Shown here in pieces: positions 19,202 through 26,778 of a DNA stretch of 29,739 nucleotides. The position numbers and the translations under genes are program-made. The notes below the pieces were generated by a model that was not told where the DNA came from, did not search any database, and saw nothing but the letters and a program-made list of their open reading frames with translations. Numbering within the stretch: the first letter of the stretch is position 1; each line of letters begins with the position of its first letter. The stretch is taken from the NCBI RefSeq assembly GCF_902491705.1, contig NZ_CABUIW010000026.1, positions 1-29,739 on the forward strand, written 5' to 3'. This DNA is from an uncultured Lactobacillus sp. (GTDB lineage: Bacteria > Bacillota > Bacilli > Lactobacillales > Lactobacillaceae).

Positions 19202-19306
19202 ATGAAAAGATTAAAGAATAAAAAAAGAACTTCTCCCCAAAAGTTAGATTTATTCTGTCAAACTTTTAGGGTTTTATTTCATTTCTTAATTTCTTTTTTA
19301 ATTTAG
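19202..19306 (+). CDS. Possible 34-residue peptide (weak)
   Basis: ATG at 19202 opens a 34-codon frame, MKRLKNKKRTSPQKLDLFC..., basic at the N-terminus and hydrophobic at the C-terminus. GGAAGG lies right against the start, which is too close for an ideal ribosome site. A hairpin-like repeat (CCCCAAAAGTT / AACTTTTAGGG, one mismatch, 19235-19271) lies inside it and is followed by TTTTATTT, so the stretch may instead be a terminator. I do not recognise the peptide. Confidence 0.2.
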   Translation: MKRLKNKKRTSPQKLDLFCQTFRVLFHFLISFLI

Positions 19307-19340
19307 AAAAAGAAATTACCTTTGCCTACAAGGAGGTGAA

Positions 19341-19364
19341 TTTTTCCAAATATTTTTGGAAAAA
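19341..19364. repeat. Perfect 10-bp inverted repeat upstream of oriT
   Basis: TTTTTCCAAA and TTTGGAAAAA flank TATT. A second small hairpin, AGGAT-GCA-ATCCT, follows within 15 bases. Both sit just before the oriT palindrome and may be accessory-protein or single-strand structures of the transfer origin. Confidence 0.5.
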
Positions 19365-19400
19365 GAGGATGCAATCCTAGCCGTCTGCAAGACCACAATA

Positions 19401-19435
19401 ATAATGACTCTGTCATTATGTATATTGTGTTATAA
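19401..19435 (+). other. oriT: oriT of the MobV (pMV158) type
   Basis: A perfect palindrome, ATAATGAC-TCT-GTCATTAT (19401-19419), is followed 10 bases later by ATTGTG/TTATA. From memory, the pMV158-family nick site reads TAGTGTG/TTA; here it is TATTGTG/TTA, placing the predicted nick between 19429 and 19430. The position, about 115 bases upstream of and in the same orientation as the relaxase gene, is as expected. A further GTCAG...CTGAC hairpin follows at about 19441-19456. Confidence 0.72.
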
Positions 19436-19545
19436 GCAGCGTCAGACTCTGCTGACTGTCTCCATCATCTCCTAAAAAATTCATTATAAGCTGTTTTTTT
19501 ATTTTCAACTTATCAGACATAATTAATAAACGAAGGGAGAAAGTT

Positions 19546-20799
19546 ATGGACAATGCATATACTATTTCAGCTCACTTTGGAAAAAAGATGAGTCGTGATC
19601 ATAATATTCGTAATCGCAACATAACCAACTCAGAGGATCATATCGACCCAAATGGTTATTTTAAAATCATAGAGGAGCGACCTATAAAACAAGCTTATTA
19701 TAAAATTTTCGGACAGCCTATGCTTGATTATAATGCGAAACAAACTCGGTCTGACAGACAAATTATAGACTATCATACGAAAGTACTTTCAGCTTATAAA
19801 CGTGATCCCAATCGCAATCCTGCTACCAGCCACGAAGCGATTTTTACAATAGGAAATGTTAACCATCATCCCACAATCGCTAAATCAGAAAAAATTCTCA
19901 CAGATTTTTTAGAACAATTCAAAAATAATAATCCTAACTCCATCGTTTTCGGTGCCTATTTTCACGCAGATGAACCTGGTTCTGCCCCTCATCTTCATGT
20001 TGATTTCATCTTAGTCAAACGGCAAAATAAAAGAGGCTTAAGCATTCAAGTCGGTCAGGAAGGTGCCCTCAAAGAAATGGGTTACTACACATCAGGATCT
20101 AAAAAAAATAAAGATTTAGTAACGGCACAAACTCGATGGCAAGCAGCTCAACGCGAACTACTTCGAACAACAGCTAGAAATCATGGATTGCAAGTTCAAG
20201 AAAGTGGCAAATCTAAAACAATAGCTAACCATCTGGATACTGAGATTTACAAACGAACTACTAAACTTAAAGAGTTGGATCAAAAAATTGAGGAGAAAAA
20301 GATGTGGGCTGAAAATGCTAAATCTGAAGCAGAGAAAAATAAAAAGGAACTGTCAGAGATCTTAAGAACTAAACAAGAGTTAGACATAGAAATCCAGATG
20401 AAAAAAGCAAATATTGAAGAGATTACTAAAATTAAAAAGAAAAATAAAGAATTAAGCGAGGAAAATACTTTTTTAAAGAAATCAATTAATATTCTGCAAG
20501 AGAGTATCGATCTAGCCGAAAGTTGCTTCAAAACATATTTCTTAAAAAATAAAGAGAACCTCTGGAATATATTTAAACAAAAACTGTCTCAAACATTTGG
20601 TTCTAAAAAATACGAACGTTATAATATTATTCGTCATGATACAGAATTAAATGAAAAGCTTGCACAACACGAACGAGATTACTTAGAGGGCGAAAGACGT
20701 GATCCACCCCCTACTTCGCTATTTGGATATGATGCTAAAACAGATAATGAATCAGATTTTCATTGTGAAGAATTGACTATTGAAAATAAAAATTTATAA
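19546..20799 (+). CDS. MobV-family relaxase (Mob/Pre)
   Basis: The protein has 417 residues. Near the N-terminus it has the HNxR motif (HNIR, residues 19-22) that supplies the catalytic His in MobM-type relaxases. It has the metal-binding motif HADEPGSAPHLHVDF at 140-154, the family's HxDE...PHxH. The C-terminal half (about 235-330) is a long charged coiled coil, as is usual for MobV dimerisation. Start ATG at 19546 follows GAAGGGAG. By family it nicks oriT, stays bound to the 5' end and pilots the strand into a recipient using a conjugation machinery supplied by another element. It looks intact. The adjacent oriT and broken integrase suggest a mobilisable element, now partly decayed. Confidence 0.9.
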   Translation: MDNAYTISAHFGKKMSRDHNIRNRNITNSEDHIDPNGYFKIIEERPIKQAYYKIFGQPMLDYNAKQTRSDRQIIDYHTKVLSAYKRDPNRNPATSHEAIFTIGNVNHHPTIAKSEKILTDFLEQFKNNNPNSIVFGAYFHADEPGSAPHLHVDFILVKRQNKRGLSIQVGQEGALKEMGYYTSGSKKNKDLVTAQTRWQAAQRELLRTTARNHGLQVQESGKSKTIANHLDTEIYKRTTKLKELDQKIEEKKMWAENAKSEAEKNKKELSEILRTKQELDIEIQMKKANIEEITKIKKKNKELSEENTFLKKSINILQESIDLAESCFKTYFLKNKENLWNIFKQKLSQTFGSKKYERYNIIRHDTELNEKLAQHERDYLEGERRDPPPTSLFGYDAKTDNESDFHCEELTIENKNL

Positions 20800-20992
20800 A
20801 AAGGTTAATTCTCGTATTTTTTCTACGACTAATATCAAACATAGCATGCCTTTTTATTATCCTAGAGATTGTAGACTTACACAAGGGCTCCCCAAAACGT
20901 GATATTACATAATCTTTATCATCATTCTTGATTTGAACTTCTCGCCATTTTTTAAGTATTGTAATTGTAAAATCATCTAATATTATACGCAA
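20790..20992 (-). pseudogene. Tyrosine integrase remnant (internal fragment)
   Basis: The minus frame reads MRIILDDFTITILKKW... then RFGEPLCKSTISRIIKRHA, which resembles the region just before the catalytic HxLRH of Tn916- and phage-type integrases. After this the frame drifts. A +1 shift gives VEKIRE, like the normal VKKIRIHDLR, and then the similarity ends. The N-terminal domain, the HxxR box and the catalytic Tyr are missing. It is a decayed fragment and its 3' end abuts the relaxase end. The integrase resemblance is from memory of the family. Confidence 0.6.
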
Positions 20993-21020
20993 AAGCTATT
21001 TTGTACATTTTATCTATACT

Positions 21021-21248
21021 CTACTTTGGATTTACTATTTTGGTGAAAGATTGAGTAAGAGATTCTTTAACAAACTCATCTGATAAAACTGTCGCTCTTT
21101 CTTTTTGTTTTTAATTTGTCAAAAGTTTATTTGCTTCTTCTCGTATTTGGTTCTCGGTTTGTTTTGAAATAGATTGTGAACCAATCTTATAGCCAATCAT
21201 AACAATAAAACTTATTACGATTAAACCTCTACTCCAACCAGAAATCGA
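21021..21248 (-). pseudogene. Remnant of a small membrane protein with an internal stop
   Basis: The minus strand reads QSEGSISGWSRGLIVISF..., a hydrophobic segment, then an acidic and basic helix QTENQIREEANKLLTN. A TAA follows (21111-21113), and after it the same frame continues KQKERATVLSDEFVKESLTQSFTKIVNPK to a TAG. One nonsense mutation therefore splits what was one frame, and the N-terminus is also lost at an upstream stop. I do not recognise the family. The orientation matches the integrase remnant beside it. Confidence 0.5.
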
Positions 21249-21350
21249 GCCTTCACTTTGTTAAACATGACACACTTCTTTATTAGTGAAAGCCACATCA
21301 TATCAAGATTAGTTTGGAGATTTTATCATATGATTAACTACAAATTATGG

Positions 21351-21384
21351 TATACTAACGATAATAAATTGTTATCGGTAGGAG
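21351..21384 (+). promoter_or_regulatory. Defence leader, left copy: -10 plus 25-bp inverted repeat
   Basis: An extended -10, TGG-TATACT (TATACT at 21351-21356), is followed by a 25-bp block (21360-21384). This block recurs exactly, in inverted orientation, at 24649-24673. It holds a near palindrome GATAAtaaattgTTATC and ends in GGTAGGAG, the ribosome site. It lies 8 bases before the start codon. No good -35 element is seen. Confidence 0.7.
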
Positions 21385-21392
21385 TGGGAAAA

Positions 21393-22634
21393 ATGGATGA
21401 TAAAACATGCTTTGTAGTTATGGGTTACGGAGTAAAGAAAATCCCTGGGACGTTGGTGAAGCTAAACTTAGATGATATATATTTTAAGTTTATAAAGCCA
21501 GTTTTATCACAGAATAATTTGAACTCCATTTACTCCACAAATGCATATCGAGGTGATGAAGTTCCTACTTCTGTAGCTATTAATAAAAATTTCATTACAT
21601 CTATTTTTTTAGCTGATATAGTAATTGCTGATATAAGTACTCTGAATCAAAATGCGATCTATGAGTTAGGACTTCGTCATGCAATGAAACCTAAGTCTAC
21701 AATTATTCTTTGTGAGGAAATTACGATTCGCAAATATCCATTTTTTGATATCTCAATGAGTCCACAGATAAGATATCATAGAAAGAAAATATTATCGGAT
21801 GAAAACTATAGAAAATCCGTTCAGGAGCAATTGGAAAAAACTTTAATAGCTTGTTTAAATTCTAATCCAGAATACATTGATAGTCCTGTATTTGATTATA
21901 ATTTATATAGAATTGAACCATTAATTCAATTGTCAAAAAACGAAGATACAGAAGGCGACTCGATAAGGATTATGATTCAAGAAGCTGAAAATTTGAAGGA
22001 AAATATGCAGTTTGAAGAAGCCGAGAAAAAGTATCTTCAGATTTTAAACTTATCTTTTGATGAGGACATATTGTCTCAATACATTTTATGTCGCTATAAA
22101 AAAGATATAACCATAGAAAATCTACTTTCGACCTTATCATACATTGATAAAAAAATAGACTTAACCACCTCTACAAATGAAAACTTGCTAGGTATTGTTG
22201 CAGCGATAAATAAGCAAATTTTTGCACTTAATAGAGAATGTAAGTTCTTAGAACAAGCTAGAAGATATTACAAAAATGGTTCAAATTTTGAGAGTGGGAA
22301 TCTATATTGTGCTAGAAATTACTGTGCCCTTTTATTAAAACAATATCGTATATCTAAGGACATCGAATCAGTAAAAGAATACTATTACTCTGCTGTTCAT
22401 TTTGCTAAAACTTGCTTAACAGAATTACAATTTCTCAAACGAGAGGAAACTGAGCTCGATGATATTTGGTTTAATGAAAATGTTAAAGATTTGACTTTAA
22501 TTGCATTTGGTACTGACGAATCAATTATTAAATTTAAGCCTATTACAAAAAGGCAAGAAGAGACTGTTACCTCAGGTCGTAAAGAGCTAAAGGAAGATTA
22601 TTACGAAACTCTAAAAATAATAAAAGGGAAGTGA
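21393..22634 (+). CDS. Deoxyribosyltransferase-like / TPR-like defence protein
   Basis: I take the ATG at 21393 (MDDKTCFVVMGYG, 413 residues), because GGTAGGAG stands 8 bases before it. An in-frame upstream start at 21258 has no ribosome site. The N-terminal domain (1 to about 150) carries the pattern of nucleoside 2-deoxyribosyltransferase-like Rossmann folds: FVVMGYG, then ADIVIADISTLNQNAIYELGLRHA with conserved Asp, Asn and Glu, then STIILCE. The C-terminal part (about 190-380) is all-helical, with repeated short helices that resemble TPR units. From memory, similar fusions accompany caspase and TIR components in bacterial conflict systems. It converges on the caspase-TIR operon and shares both its leader and its terminator, so it probably belongs to the same system, perhaps as sensor or nucleotide-processing partner. 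That role is inference. Confidence 0.75.
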   Translation: MDDKTCFVVMGYGVKKIPGTLVKLNLDDIYFKFIKPVLSQNNLNSIYSTNAYRGDEVPTSVAINKNFITSIFLADIVIADISTLNQNAIYELGLRHAMKPKSTIILCEEITIRKYPFFDISMSPQIRYHRKKILSDENYRKSVQEQLEKTLIACLNSNPEYIDSPVFDYNLYRIEPLIQLSKNEDTEGDSIRIMIQEAENLKENMQFEEAEKKYLQILNLSFDEDILSQYILCRYKKDITIENLLSTLSYIDKKIDLTTSTNENLLGIVAAINKQIFALNRECKFLEQARRYYKNGSNFESGNLYCARNYCALLLKQYRISKDIESVKEYYYSAVHFAKTCLTELQFLKREETELDDIWFNENVKDLTLIAFGTDESIIKFKPITKRQEETVTSGRKELKEDYYETLKIIKGK

Positions 22635-22658
22635 GTCAATTTACTCACTTCCCTTTTA
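22621..22658. terminator. Shared bidirectional terminator
   Basis: A perfect 16-bp stem, TAAAAGGGAAGTGAGT and its complement, surrounds a 6-base loop, with A-rich and T-rich flanks. The stop codons of both convergent genes lie inside the stem, so the last codons of each gene also encode the terminator. Confidence 0.9.
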
Positions 22659-23636
22659 AAATCTCTTATCTCTTGATAATTTCCAATAATGTAAACCTAG
22701 TGGTGTCAAACGACAAGACTTGCTGTTCATAGCAGCAAAATACATGTGTTCCTCCCCAACAGGTTCGATCAAACCAACACTTTCATATAGTTGCAATTCT
22801 TTAAATTTGTCTACATTTGTTTGCTGAGCAAACGGCTCTTTATATTCATGAGTAATATCAGGTGTATTGGTAAATTCAAATGATGGGTCTAATTGAAATT
22901 CAGAAGTTGGTTCCACAAAGTAATGATGAAGTTTTCGTAATACCTTTTTGGACACTTTAGCTTCAACAGTTCTGATAGGTAAAAATCCTGTAATATTTGT
23001 TTTAAATAGTGGTCTTTGTTCCCACACTCCAAGTGACTGATCTACAAAAGAATATAAACTAGCAGGAGTGATATTTCCGCTAACATCTGCTGCTCCACCT
23101 TTTAGAGCCTGAATAAGTAATTCAGTAAATACACCATGACCAGTTATTCCGTCTTCAATGGCAACCTCATCTCGATTGCTTGCTGTTAAAATCGTAACGC
23201 CTTTTCCAATAATAGCATCCGGGGAATCTATAGCACTAAAATCTCCTAACTTCCCAGAATAACAACAATCTAAAATGATAATTTTATTCCGACTTTTAGA
23301 GATATTCGCTAGTCGAAGTATTTCATTCATAGAAATACCCATATCATAGCCATTAAAATCTGGCGTTACAATTTGACCAGCCATCTCATCTGTTCCATGA
23401 CCTGAGAAATAAAAAAGTGCAATATCAGATTCTCCCTCTTTAAATAAAGAATGAAGGTCCTCCAATAACTCTGCTTTTGTTTGTACATTACGTTTTAGCT
23501 TAACACTGAAATTAGGAGAACCATCCTCGTTTGTCTCTAATAATTTCGCTATCTCCTCTGCATCATTTACACATCCTCTTAATGGAGCCTGAGAATATGC
23601 ATCAATACCAACAATTAATGCCTTATTTTTTAGCAT
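22656..23636 (-). CDS. Caspase-like protease, type IV Thoeris effector
   Basis: The protein has 326 residues. The N-terminal domain is a C14 caspase/metacaspase fold: ALIVGIDAY at the start, the catalytic His in YFSGHG (His80), and the catalytic Cys in ILDCCYSG (Cys125). A C-terminal extension of about 90 residues (about 235-326) has no known catalytic motif and looks winged-helix-like; it could be the signal-sensing part. The start ATG at 23636 follows GTGAGGT. Only 10 bases separate it from the TIR gene. In type IV Thoeris, as reported recently, a TIR enzyme makes N7-cyclic ADP-ribose that switches on a caspase-like protease, which then degrades cell proteins and aborts phage growth. The gene pair here matches that arrangement. 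The ligand is assumed, not shown. Confidence 0.88.
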   Translation of the reverse strand: MLKNKALIVGIDAYSQAPLRGCVNDAEEIAKLLETNEDGSPNFSVKLKRNVQTKAELLEDLHSLFKEGESDIALFYFSGHGTDEMAGQIVTPDFNGYDMGISMNEILRLANISKSRNKIIILDCCYSGKLGDFSAIDSPDAIIGKGVTILTASNRDEVAIEDGITGHGVFTELLIQALKGGAADVSGNITPASLYSFVDQSLGVWEQRPLFKTNITGFLPIRTVEAKVSKKVLRKLHHYFVEPTSEFQLDPSFEFTNTPDITHEYKEPFAQQTNVDKFKELQLYESVGLIEPVGEEHMYFAAMNSKSCRLTPLGLHYWKLSRDKRF

Positions 23637-23646
23637 AAATTGTACC

Positions 23647-24024
23647 TCACAATTGTTTTATCCATGCGCTAATCTTTTCCCAATTCCAATCTACTACAGG
23701 AATATAGCCACATTCATTTGGAATCGTTACATCACTATGATTTTTATTACCATAAATTGCAAATAGTGGTATCCCCTCATCAGTAGCACAATTCATTTCC
23801 CAAATTTGCCCATTGGCTTGCTTGGTATTCCGAGTGATGATAGAAATCATACCATCACAGCCTCTAATCCTTGCTCTACATCTAGTTTTCCATTGTGAAT
23901 CCCACGGTTGCTTAACAGACATATCCACAAATTCAAATGGGGAGTTCGTATTTCGTGATTGTCCTTTTAGTAAATCTCGAAGATTTTCATCCTCAATTGC
24001 AAAGCTTATAAAGATTCTTTTCAT
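23647..24024 (-). CDS. thsB: ThsB-like TIR domain protein
   Basis: This is a compact 125-residue protein that is all TIR-like domain. It starts KRIFISFAIEDENLRDLL and carries the block PFEFVDMSVKQPWDSQWK, then CRARIRGCDG, then the TRNTKQANGQIWEMNCA box, whose Glu76 is the candidate catalytic residue. These are hallmarks of the ThsB family (DUF1863, MTH538 TIR-like) of Thoeris defence, which turn NAD+ into a cyclic ADP-ribose signal after phage sensing. The start ATG at 24024 follows AGGAG. The next gene encodes the caspase-like protease and the preceding gene a second nucleotide-enzyme-like protein, so all three are cotranscribed. Product isomer cannot be read from sequence. Confidence 0.88.
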   Translation of the reverse strand: MKRIFISFAIEDENLRDLLKGQSRNTNSPFEFVDMSVKQPWDSQWKTRCRARIRGCDGMISIITRNTKQANGQIWEMNCATDEGIPLFAIYGNKNHSDVTIPNECGYIPVVDWNWEKISAWIKQL

Positions 24025-24077
24025 CTAAATTCTCCTAAAAATGTACTCTGTCTCATTATACCACTTTAGAAAACGCT

Positions 24078-24641
24078 TTATACTATTTTCCCTTCAATTT
24101 TATTAAATTTTTGTTCCAATGTCTTTTTCCAAAAGTGTATTTCTTTTTCCAAAGTATTTTCAAAGAAGTAATCGATTTGCTTAGTATTTTCTAAAGTGAA
24201 GTCTGATATGGAAACAATTTTTTTATCATCCTTTAAAATACCATCAATACGTAAATTCTTTTGCTTAATGATTAGAATAGGAATATTATTTGAAATTGCC
24301 ATAGCACCTTCAATTTGACAAAATGAGCTAGTAATCCATTTCCCATCTAATGATTGTTCTTCAGCCTCAAAAAACTTTTCATCCTGAACTGCTCCTTTTT
24401 TTAAAATTCCAGATTGAATATACGTATGTCCAAAAGCTAAAATAACCATTCCATAACATCTTTTTATCATTTCATTAAGAACAGTTAGAGATTCATATGG
24501 TGAATAGTCTTTCGCTTGCAATGTTATGCTTTCTATATTGTACTTATCTAGGGTACTTTTTAGTTTGTCTATAAAATACTGTTGTTCTTTAGTAAATGGA
24601 TTAGGTCTACTGAAAAATACTCTTATTTTTTTGTTATTCAC
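24078..24641 (-). CDS. Deoxyribosyltransferase-like small protein of the defence operon
   Basis: The protein has 187 residues and starts with GTG at 24641 behind GGTAGGAG. A two-codon ATG GCG TGA frame overlaps that start. The sequence KIRVFFSRPNPFTKEQQYF, then MVILAFGHTYI, then SSFCQIEGAMAISNNIPILII looks like a Rossmann-type fold of the TIR or nucleoside deoxyribosyltransferase group. The Glu in IEGAMA sits where the catalytic Glu is expected. It is the first gene of the TIR-caspase operon, and 53 bases separate it from the TIR gene. It may be an accessory enzyme or sensor for the signal. The family call is from pattern only; I do not know a named homologue. Confidence 0.6.
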   Translation of the reverse strand: MNNKKIRVFFSRPNPFTKEQQYFIDKLKSTLDKYNIESITLQAKDYSPYESLTVLNEMIKRCYGMVILAFGHTYIQSGILKKGAVQDEKFFEAEEQSLDGKWITSSFCQIEGAMAISNNIPILIIKQKNLRIDGILKDDKKIVSISDFTLENTKQIDYFFENTLEKEIHFWKKTLEQKFNKIEGKIV

Positions 24642-24648
24642 GCCATTT

Positions 24649-24679
24649 CTCCTACCGATAACAATTTATTATCACTATA
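24649..24679 (-). promoter_or_regulatory. Defence leader, right copy: -10 plus 25-bp inverted repeat
   Basis: On the minus strand TATAGT (24674-24679) abuts the same 25-bp block found at 21360-21384, here at 24649-24673 and 7 bases before the GTG start. The block includes the ribosome site GGTAGGAG and the near palindrome GATAA...TTATC. Sequence upstream of the -10 is unlike that of the left copy. Confidence 0.7.
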
Positions 24680-24732
24680 CGAAGCACTCAAATAGGTTTA
24701 TAATAGCATGATTATTGATAAAGGAGATTTTT

Positions 24733-25629
24733 ATGGATTATAAACTTATTTCTACTTACTTAGATTATTGCAAAACTCATAAGCGTTTGAGTTCACACAC
24801 GATTCGCGCTTATAAGAATGATCTTATGCAATTTTATAACTCAGACTATGATAATGTCGAATCCTATATAGAACAGTTGACACGATCTAACATAAAAACG
24901 AATACATTAAGAAGAAAAATTGCTTGTATGAAGGTGTTTTATAACTATCTAAAATACCAGAACATAATTGAAGAGAATCCCTTCAATCAATTGCGCTTTC
25001 AATTTAGAACTGAAAAAGTATTGCCTAAAACGATTCCATATGACATTCTGAAAAGCATTTTTATATATTTAGAACGGAAAGTAATTGTATCTAAAACTGA
25101 CTATCAAAAACAACACGCTGAAAGAAATCTACTAATTATTTCACTTTTACTTTCAACAGGCATCAGAATTTCTGAACTTTGCCACATTCATCTCAAAGAC
25201 ATTAATCTGTCCAACAAGACACTCCATATTATAGGAAAGGGTAAGAAAGAACGTATCCTATTTTTAGGAGATCAAAAAACATTCAATTTATTAGAAACAT
25301 ATATAAATAAAACAAGAAATGAATCCAATGATTTCTTGTTTCCAGGGAAACATTCACTTAAACCATTGTCAGAGCAAAGTGTACGTTTAGTAATAAAGAG
25401 AATCGTTGAACAAAATAACTTTTCTAGAACTATTACACCGCATATGTTTAGACATAGCTTTGCGACAATGCTTCTAGATAGTGATGTAGATATTCGATAT
25501 ATTCAACAAATTCTTGGACATAGTTCTATATCAATCACACAAATCTATACTCACGTATCTCATTCAAAACAAAAAGAAATACTTAGTTCTTTTAATCCCG
25601 TATCAGTAATTCATTCTGAAATCGAGTAA
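24733..25629 (+). CDS. XerC/D-like tyrosine recombinase
   Basis: The protein is 298 residues long, the size of XerC, XerD and simple integrases. I use ATG 24733 with AAGGAG six bases before it, not the in-frame TTG at 24715. The N-terminal SAM-like DNA-binding domain (about 1-90) has LSSHTIRAYKNDLMQF. The catalytic set is complete: Arg145 in TGIRISEL, Lys in GKGKKER, HMFRH with His237 and Arg240, His263 in LGHSS, and the nucleophile Tyr272 in IYTHV. It is divergent from the defence operon, with about 90 bases between them. A TATAAT at 24699-24704 may be its -10. It may integrate or rearrange the neighbouring cassette, whose two ends carry inverted repeats; this is a hypothesis. It is not an obvious chromosomal XerD. 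Confidence 0.87.
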   Translation: MDYKLISTYLDYCKTHKRLSSHTIRAYKNDLMQFYNSDYDNVESYIEQLTRSNIKTNTLRRKIACMKVFYNYLKYQNIIEENPFNQLRFQFRTEKVLPKTIPYDILKSIFIYLERKVIVSKTDYQKQHAERNLLIISLLLSTGIRISELCHIHLKDINLSNKTLHIIGKGKKERILFLGDQKTFNLLETYINKTRNESNDFLFPGKHSLKPLSEQSVRLVIKRIVEQNNFSRTITPHMFRHSFATMLLDSDVDIRYIQQILGHSSISITQIYTHVSHSKQKEILSSFNPVSVIHSEIE

Positions 25630-25830
25630 GAGACATTTCCAAAGTCTACAGTTCACTTCATCTTAAATTAATTTTTTTAGTTCGACTTTAGTTAATAGAT
25701 TTTATACTCAACAAAAGCAAAAAACATATAAAACTTCACTTTGAATCAGCATTTATACTATATTCCGTATTAAGGACTCCATAATTGTTTTTCTAAAATA
25801 CATCTTTCAAATATCCTTAAATATAATAAA

Positions 25831-25960
25831 AAGAGATGGGCAAAATCTCAATTCCTGAAGAAAATGGAGTAAATCTTCCCACAAGAAAACGCATAATTTC
25901 AAGTTTTTCAACACCTGATACTATGCGTTTTTTGGTTCTAAAAAATTTTCGCCCACCTTA
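25831..25960. mobile_element. MITE-like repeat of about 130 bp
   Basis: The outer inverted repeats TGGGC-AAAAT (25837-25846) and TGGGCGAAAAT (complement of 25945-25955) differ by one base. Inside them a perfect 10-bp stem, AAAACGCATA and TATGCGTTTT (25886-25895, 25922-25931), is followed by a T run. There is no coding capacity. It resembles small non-autonomous repeats of streptococci, and the inner hairpin may act as a terminator. Family unknown. The rest of 25630-26007 is AT-rich with no gene that I can see. Confidence 0.45.
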
Positions 25961-26007
25961 AACAACTAACAAAAGTCATAAGTAGACTATATTTTAAAAT
26001 TTTTGTT

Positions 26008-26778
26008 CTAACAACCATTTCGATTAGTTAAATCTTTAAATCTTTCTTCTCCAGATTTAAGCATATCCTTTTCTACCTGACTCCACTCTCCAAACAATAA
26101 TTCATGAAGAACAGCTGCTGCTGATATTTCATCATCTCTCGAATCGTAAACACAGGTCCTATCTCGTTGATAGATTTGGATTTGTTCAAAGATACCTAAT
26201 TGCTCCAGCTGGTGGGTATTCTCAACTAGATTGTTCACTATCAGATCATGATGTTCTTTTGGAGTTGCGCGTGCTTGATTTGGATTGATAGCGTACAGTT
26301 CTTCGTATCGGATAAGGGTGCTCAGATAGGACAGCTTAGGCTTTGTCGCAATCAAGGCTAATTGTACTTCATATCCCTTACTTTTCAAGAGTTGTGCTGT
26401 TTCCTTTGGAACGTCAATCGTTCGTAAAGTTCCCTCTATCAAAAGATTGTATCCCAAATGACTCAATTCTGTTACTAAAGACTCTACCATTTTGCCTGCA
26501 AAATCTTTGGTGTATTCAACACTGTCTTTGCCATATTCTTGCTGCAGTTCTAAATAGTGTGGATGCTGAGAACGAAAACTATCGCCATCTATGATAACAA
26601 TATTTCCTTGAAATTCTTTCTGTTTAATACGATGAATTGTAGTCTTACCGGCACCACTTTGCCCTCCAAGCAAAATCGCTATAGGTTGCTTACTGGACTT
26701 TTTTCCTCTTGTCAGAGAACGAAGATTCCTTGCTAAAGCATGTTTGAATTCGCTACCAGTATAATCTTGGATTTCCAT
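26008..26778 (-). CDS. pezT: Zeta toxin PezT (UDP-N-acetylmuramate precursor kinase type)
   Basis: This is a 256-residue P-loop kinase, close to the usual PezT length of about 253. Walker A is GGQSGAGKTT (Lys45). IIDGDSFRSQHP places Asp66, the catalytic base known for pneumococcal PezT, in the right position. By family it phosphorylates UDP-N-acetylglucosamine at the 3' position, so cell wall precursors run out and cells lyse when antitoxin is lost. The start ATG at 26778 shares one base with the antitoxin stop (TAATG), so translation is coupled. In this island it probably stabilises the mobile DNA. All visible key residues are present, so the toxin looks functional. Confidence 0.93.
   Translation of the reverse strand: MEIQDYTGSEFKHALARNLRSLTRGKKSSKQPIAILLGGQSGAGKTTIHRIKQKEFQGNIVIIDGDSFRSQHPHYLELQQEYGKDSVEYTKDFAGKMVESLVTELSHLGYNLLIEGTLRTIDVPKETAQLLKSKGYEVQLALIATKPKLSYLSTLIRYEELYAINPNQARATPKEHHDLIVNNLVENTHQLEQLGIFEQIQIYQRDRTCVYDSRDDEISAAAVLHELLFGEWSQVEKDMLKSGEERFKDLTNRNGC

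Noticed and set aside
19404..19478. 24-codon frame starting at ATG 19404 over the oriT
   Set aside because: No ribosome site, and the sequence is explained by the oriT hairpin and nick region.
21258..21392. Longer N-terminus for the deoxyribosyltransferase-like protein
   Set aside because: The upstream start has no ribosome site and the extra residues run across the -10 and the duplicated leader; the ATG at 21393 has a clear site.
23813..24028. Plus-strand open frame over the TIR gene
   Set aside because: Fully antisense to the recognisable TIR coding sequence and without its own start signals.
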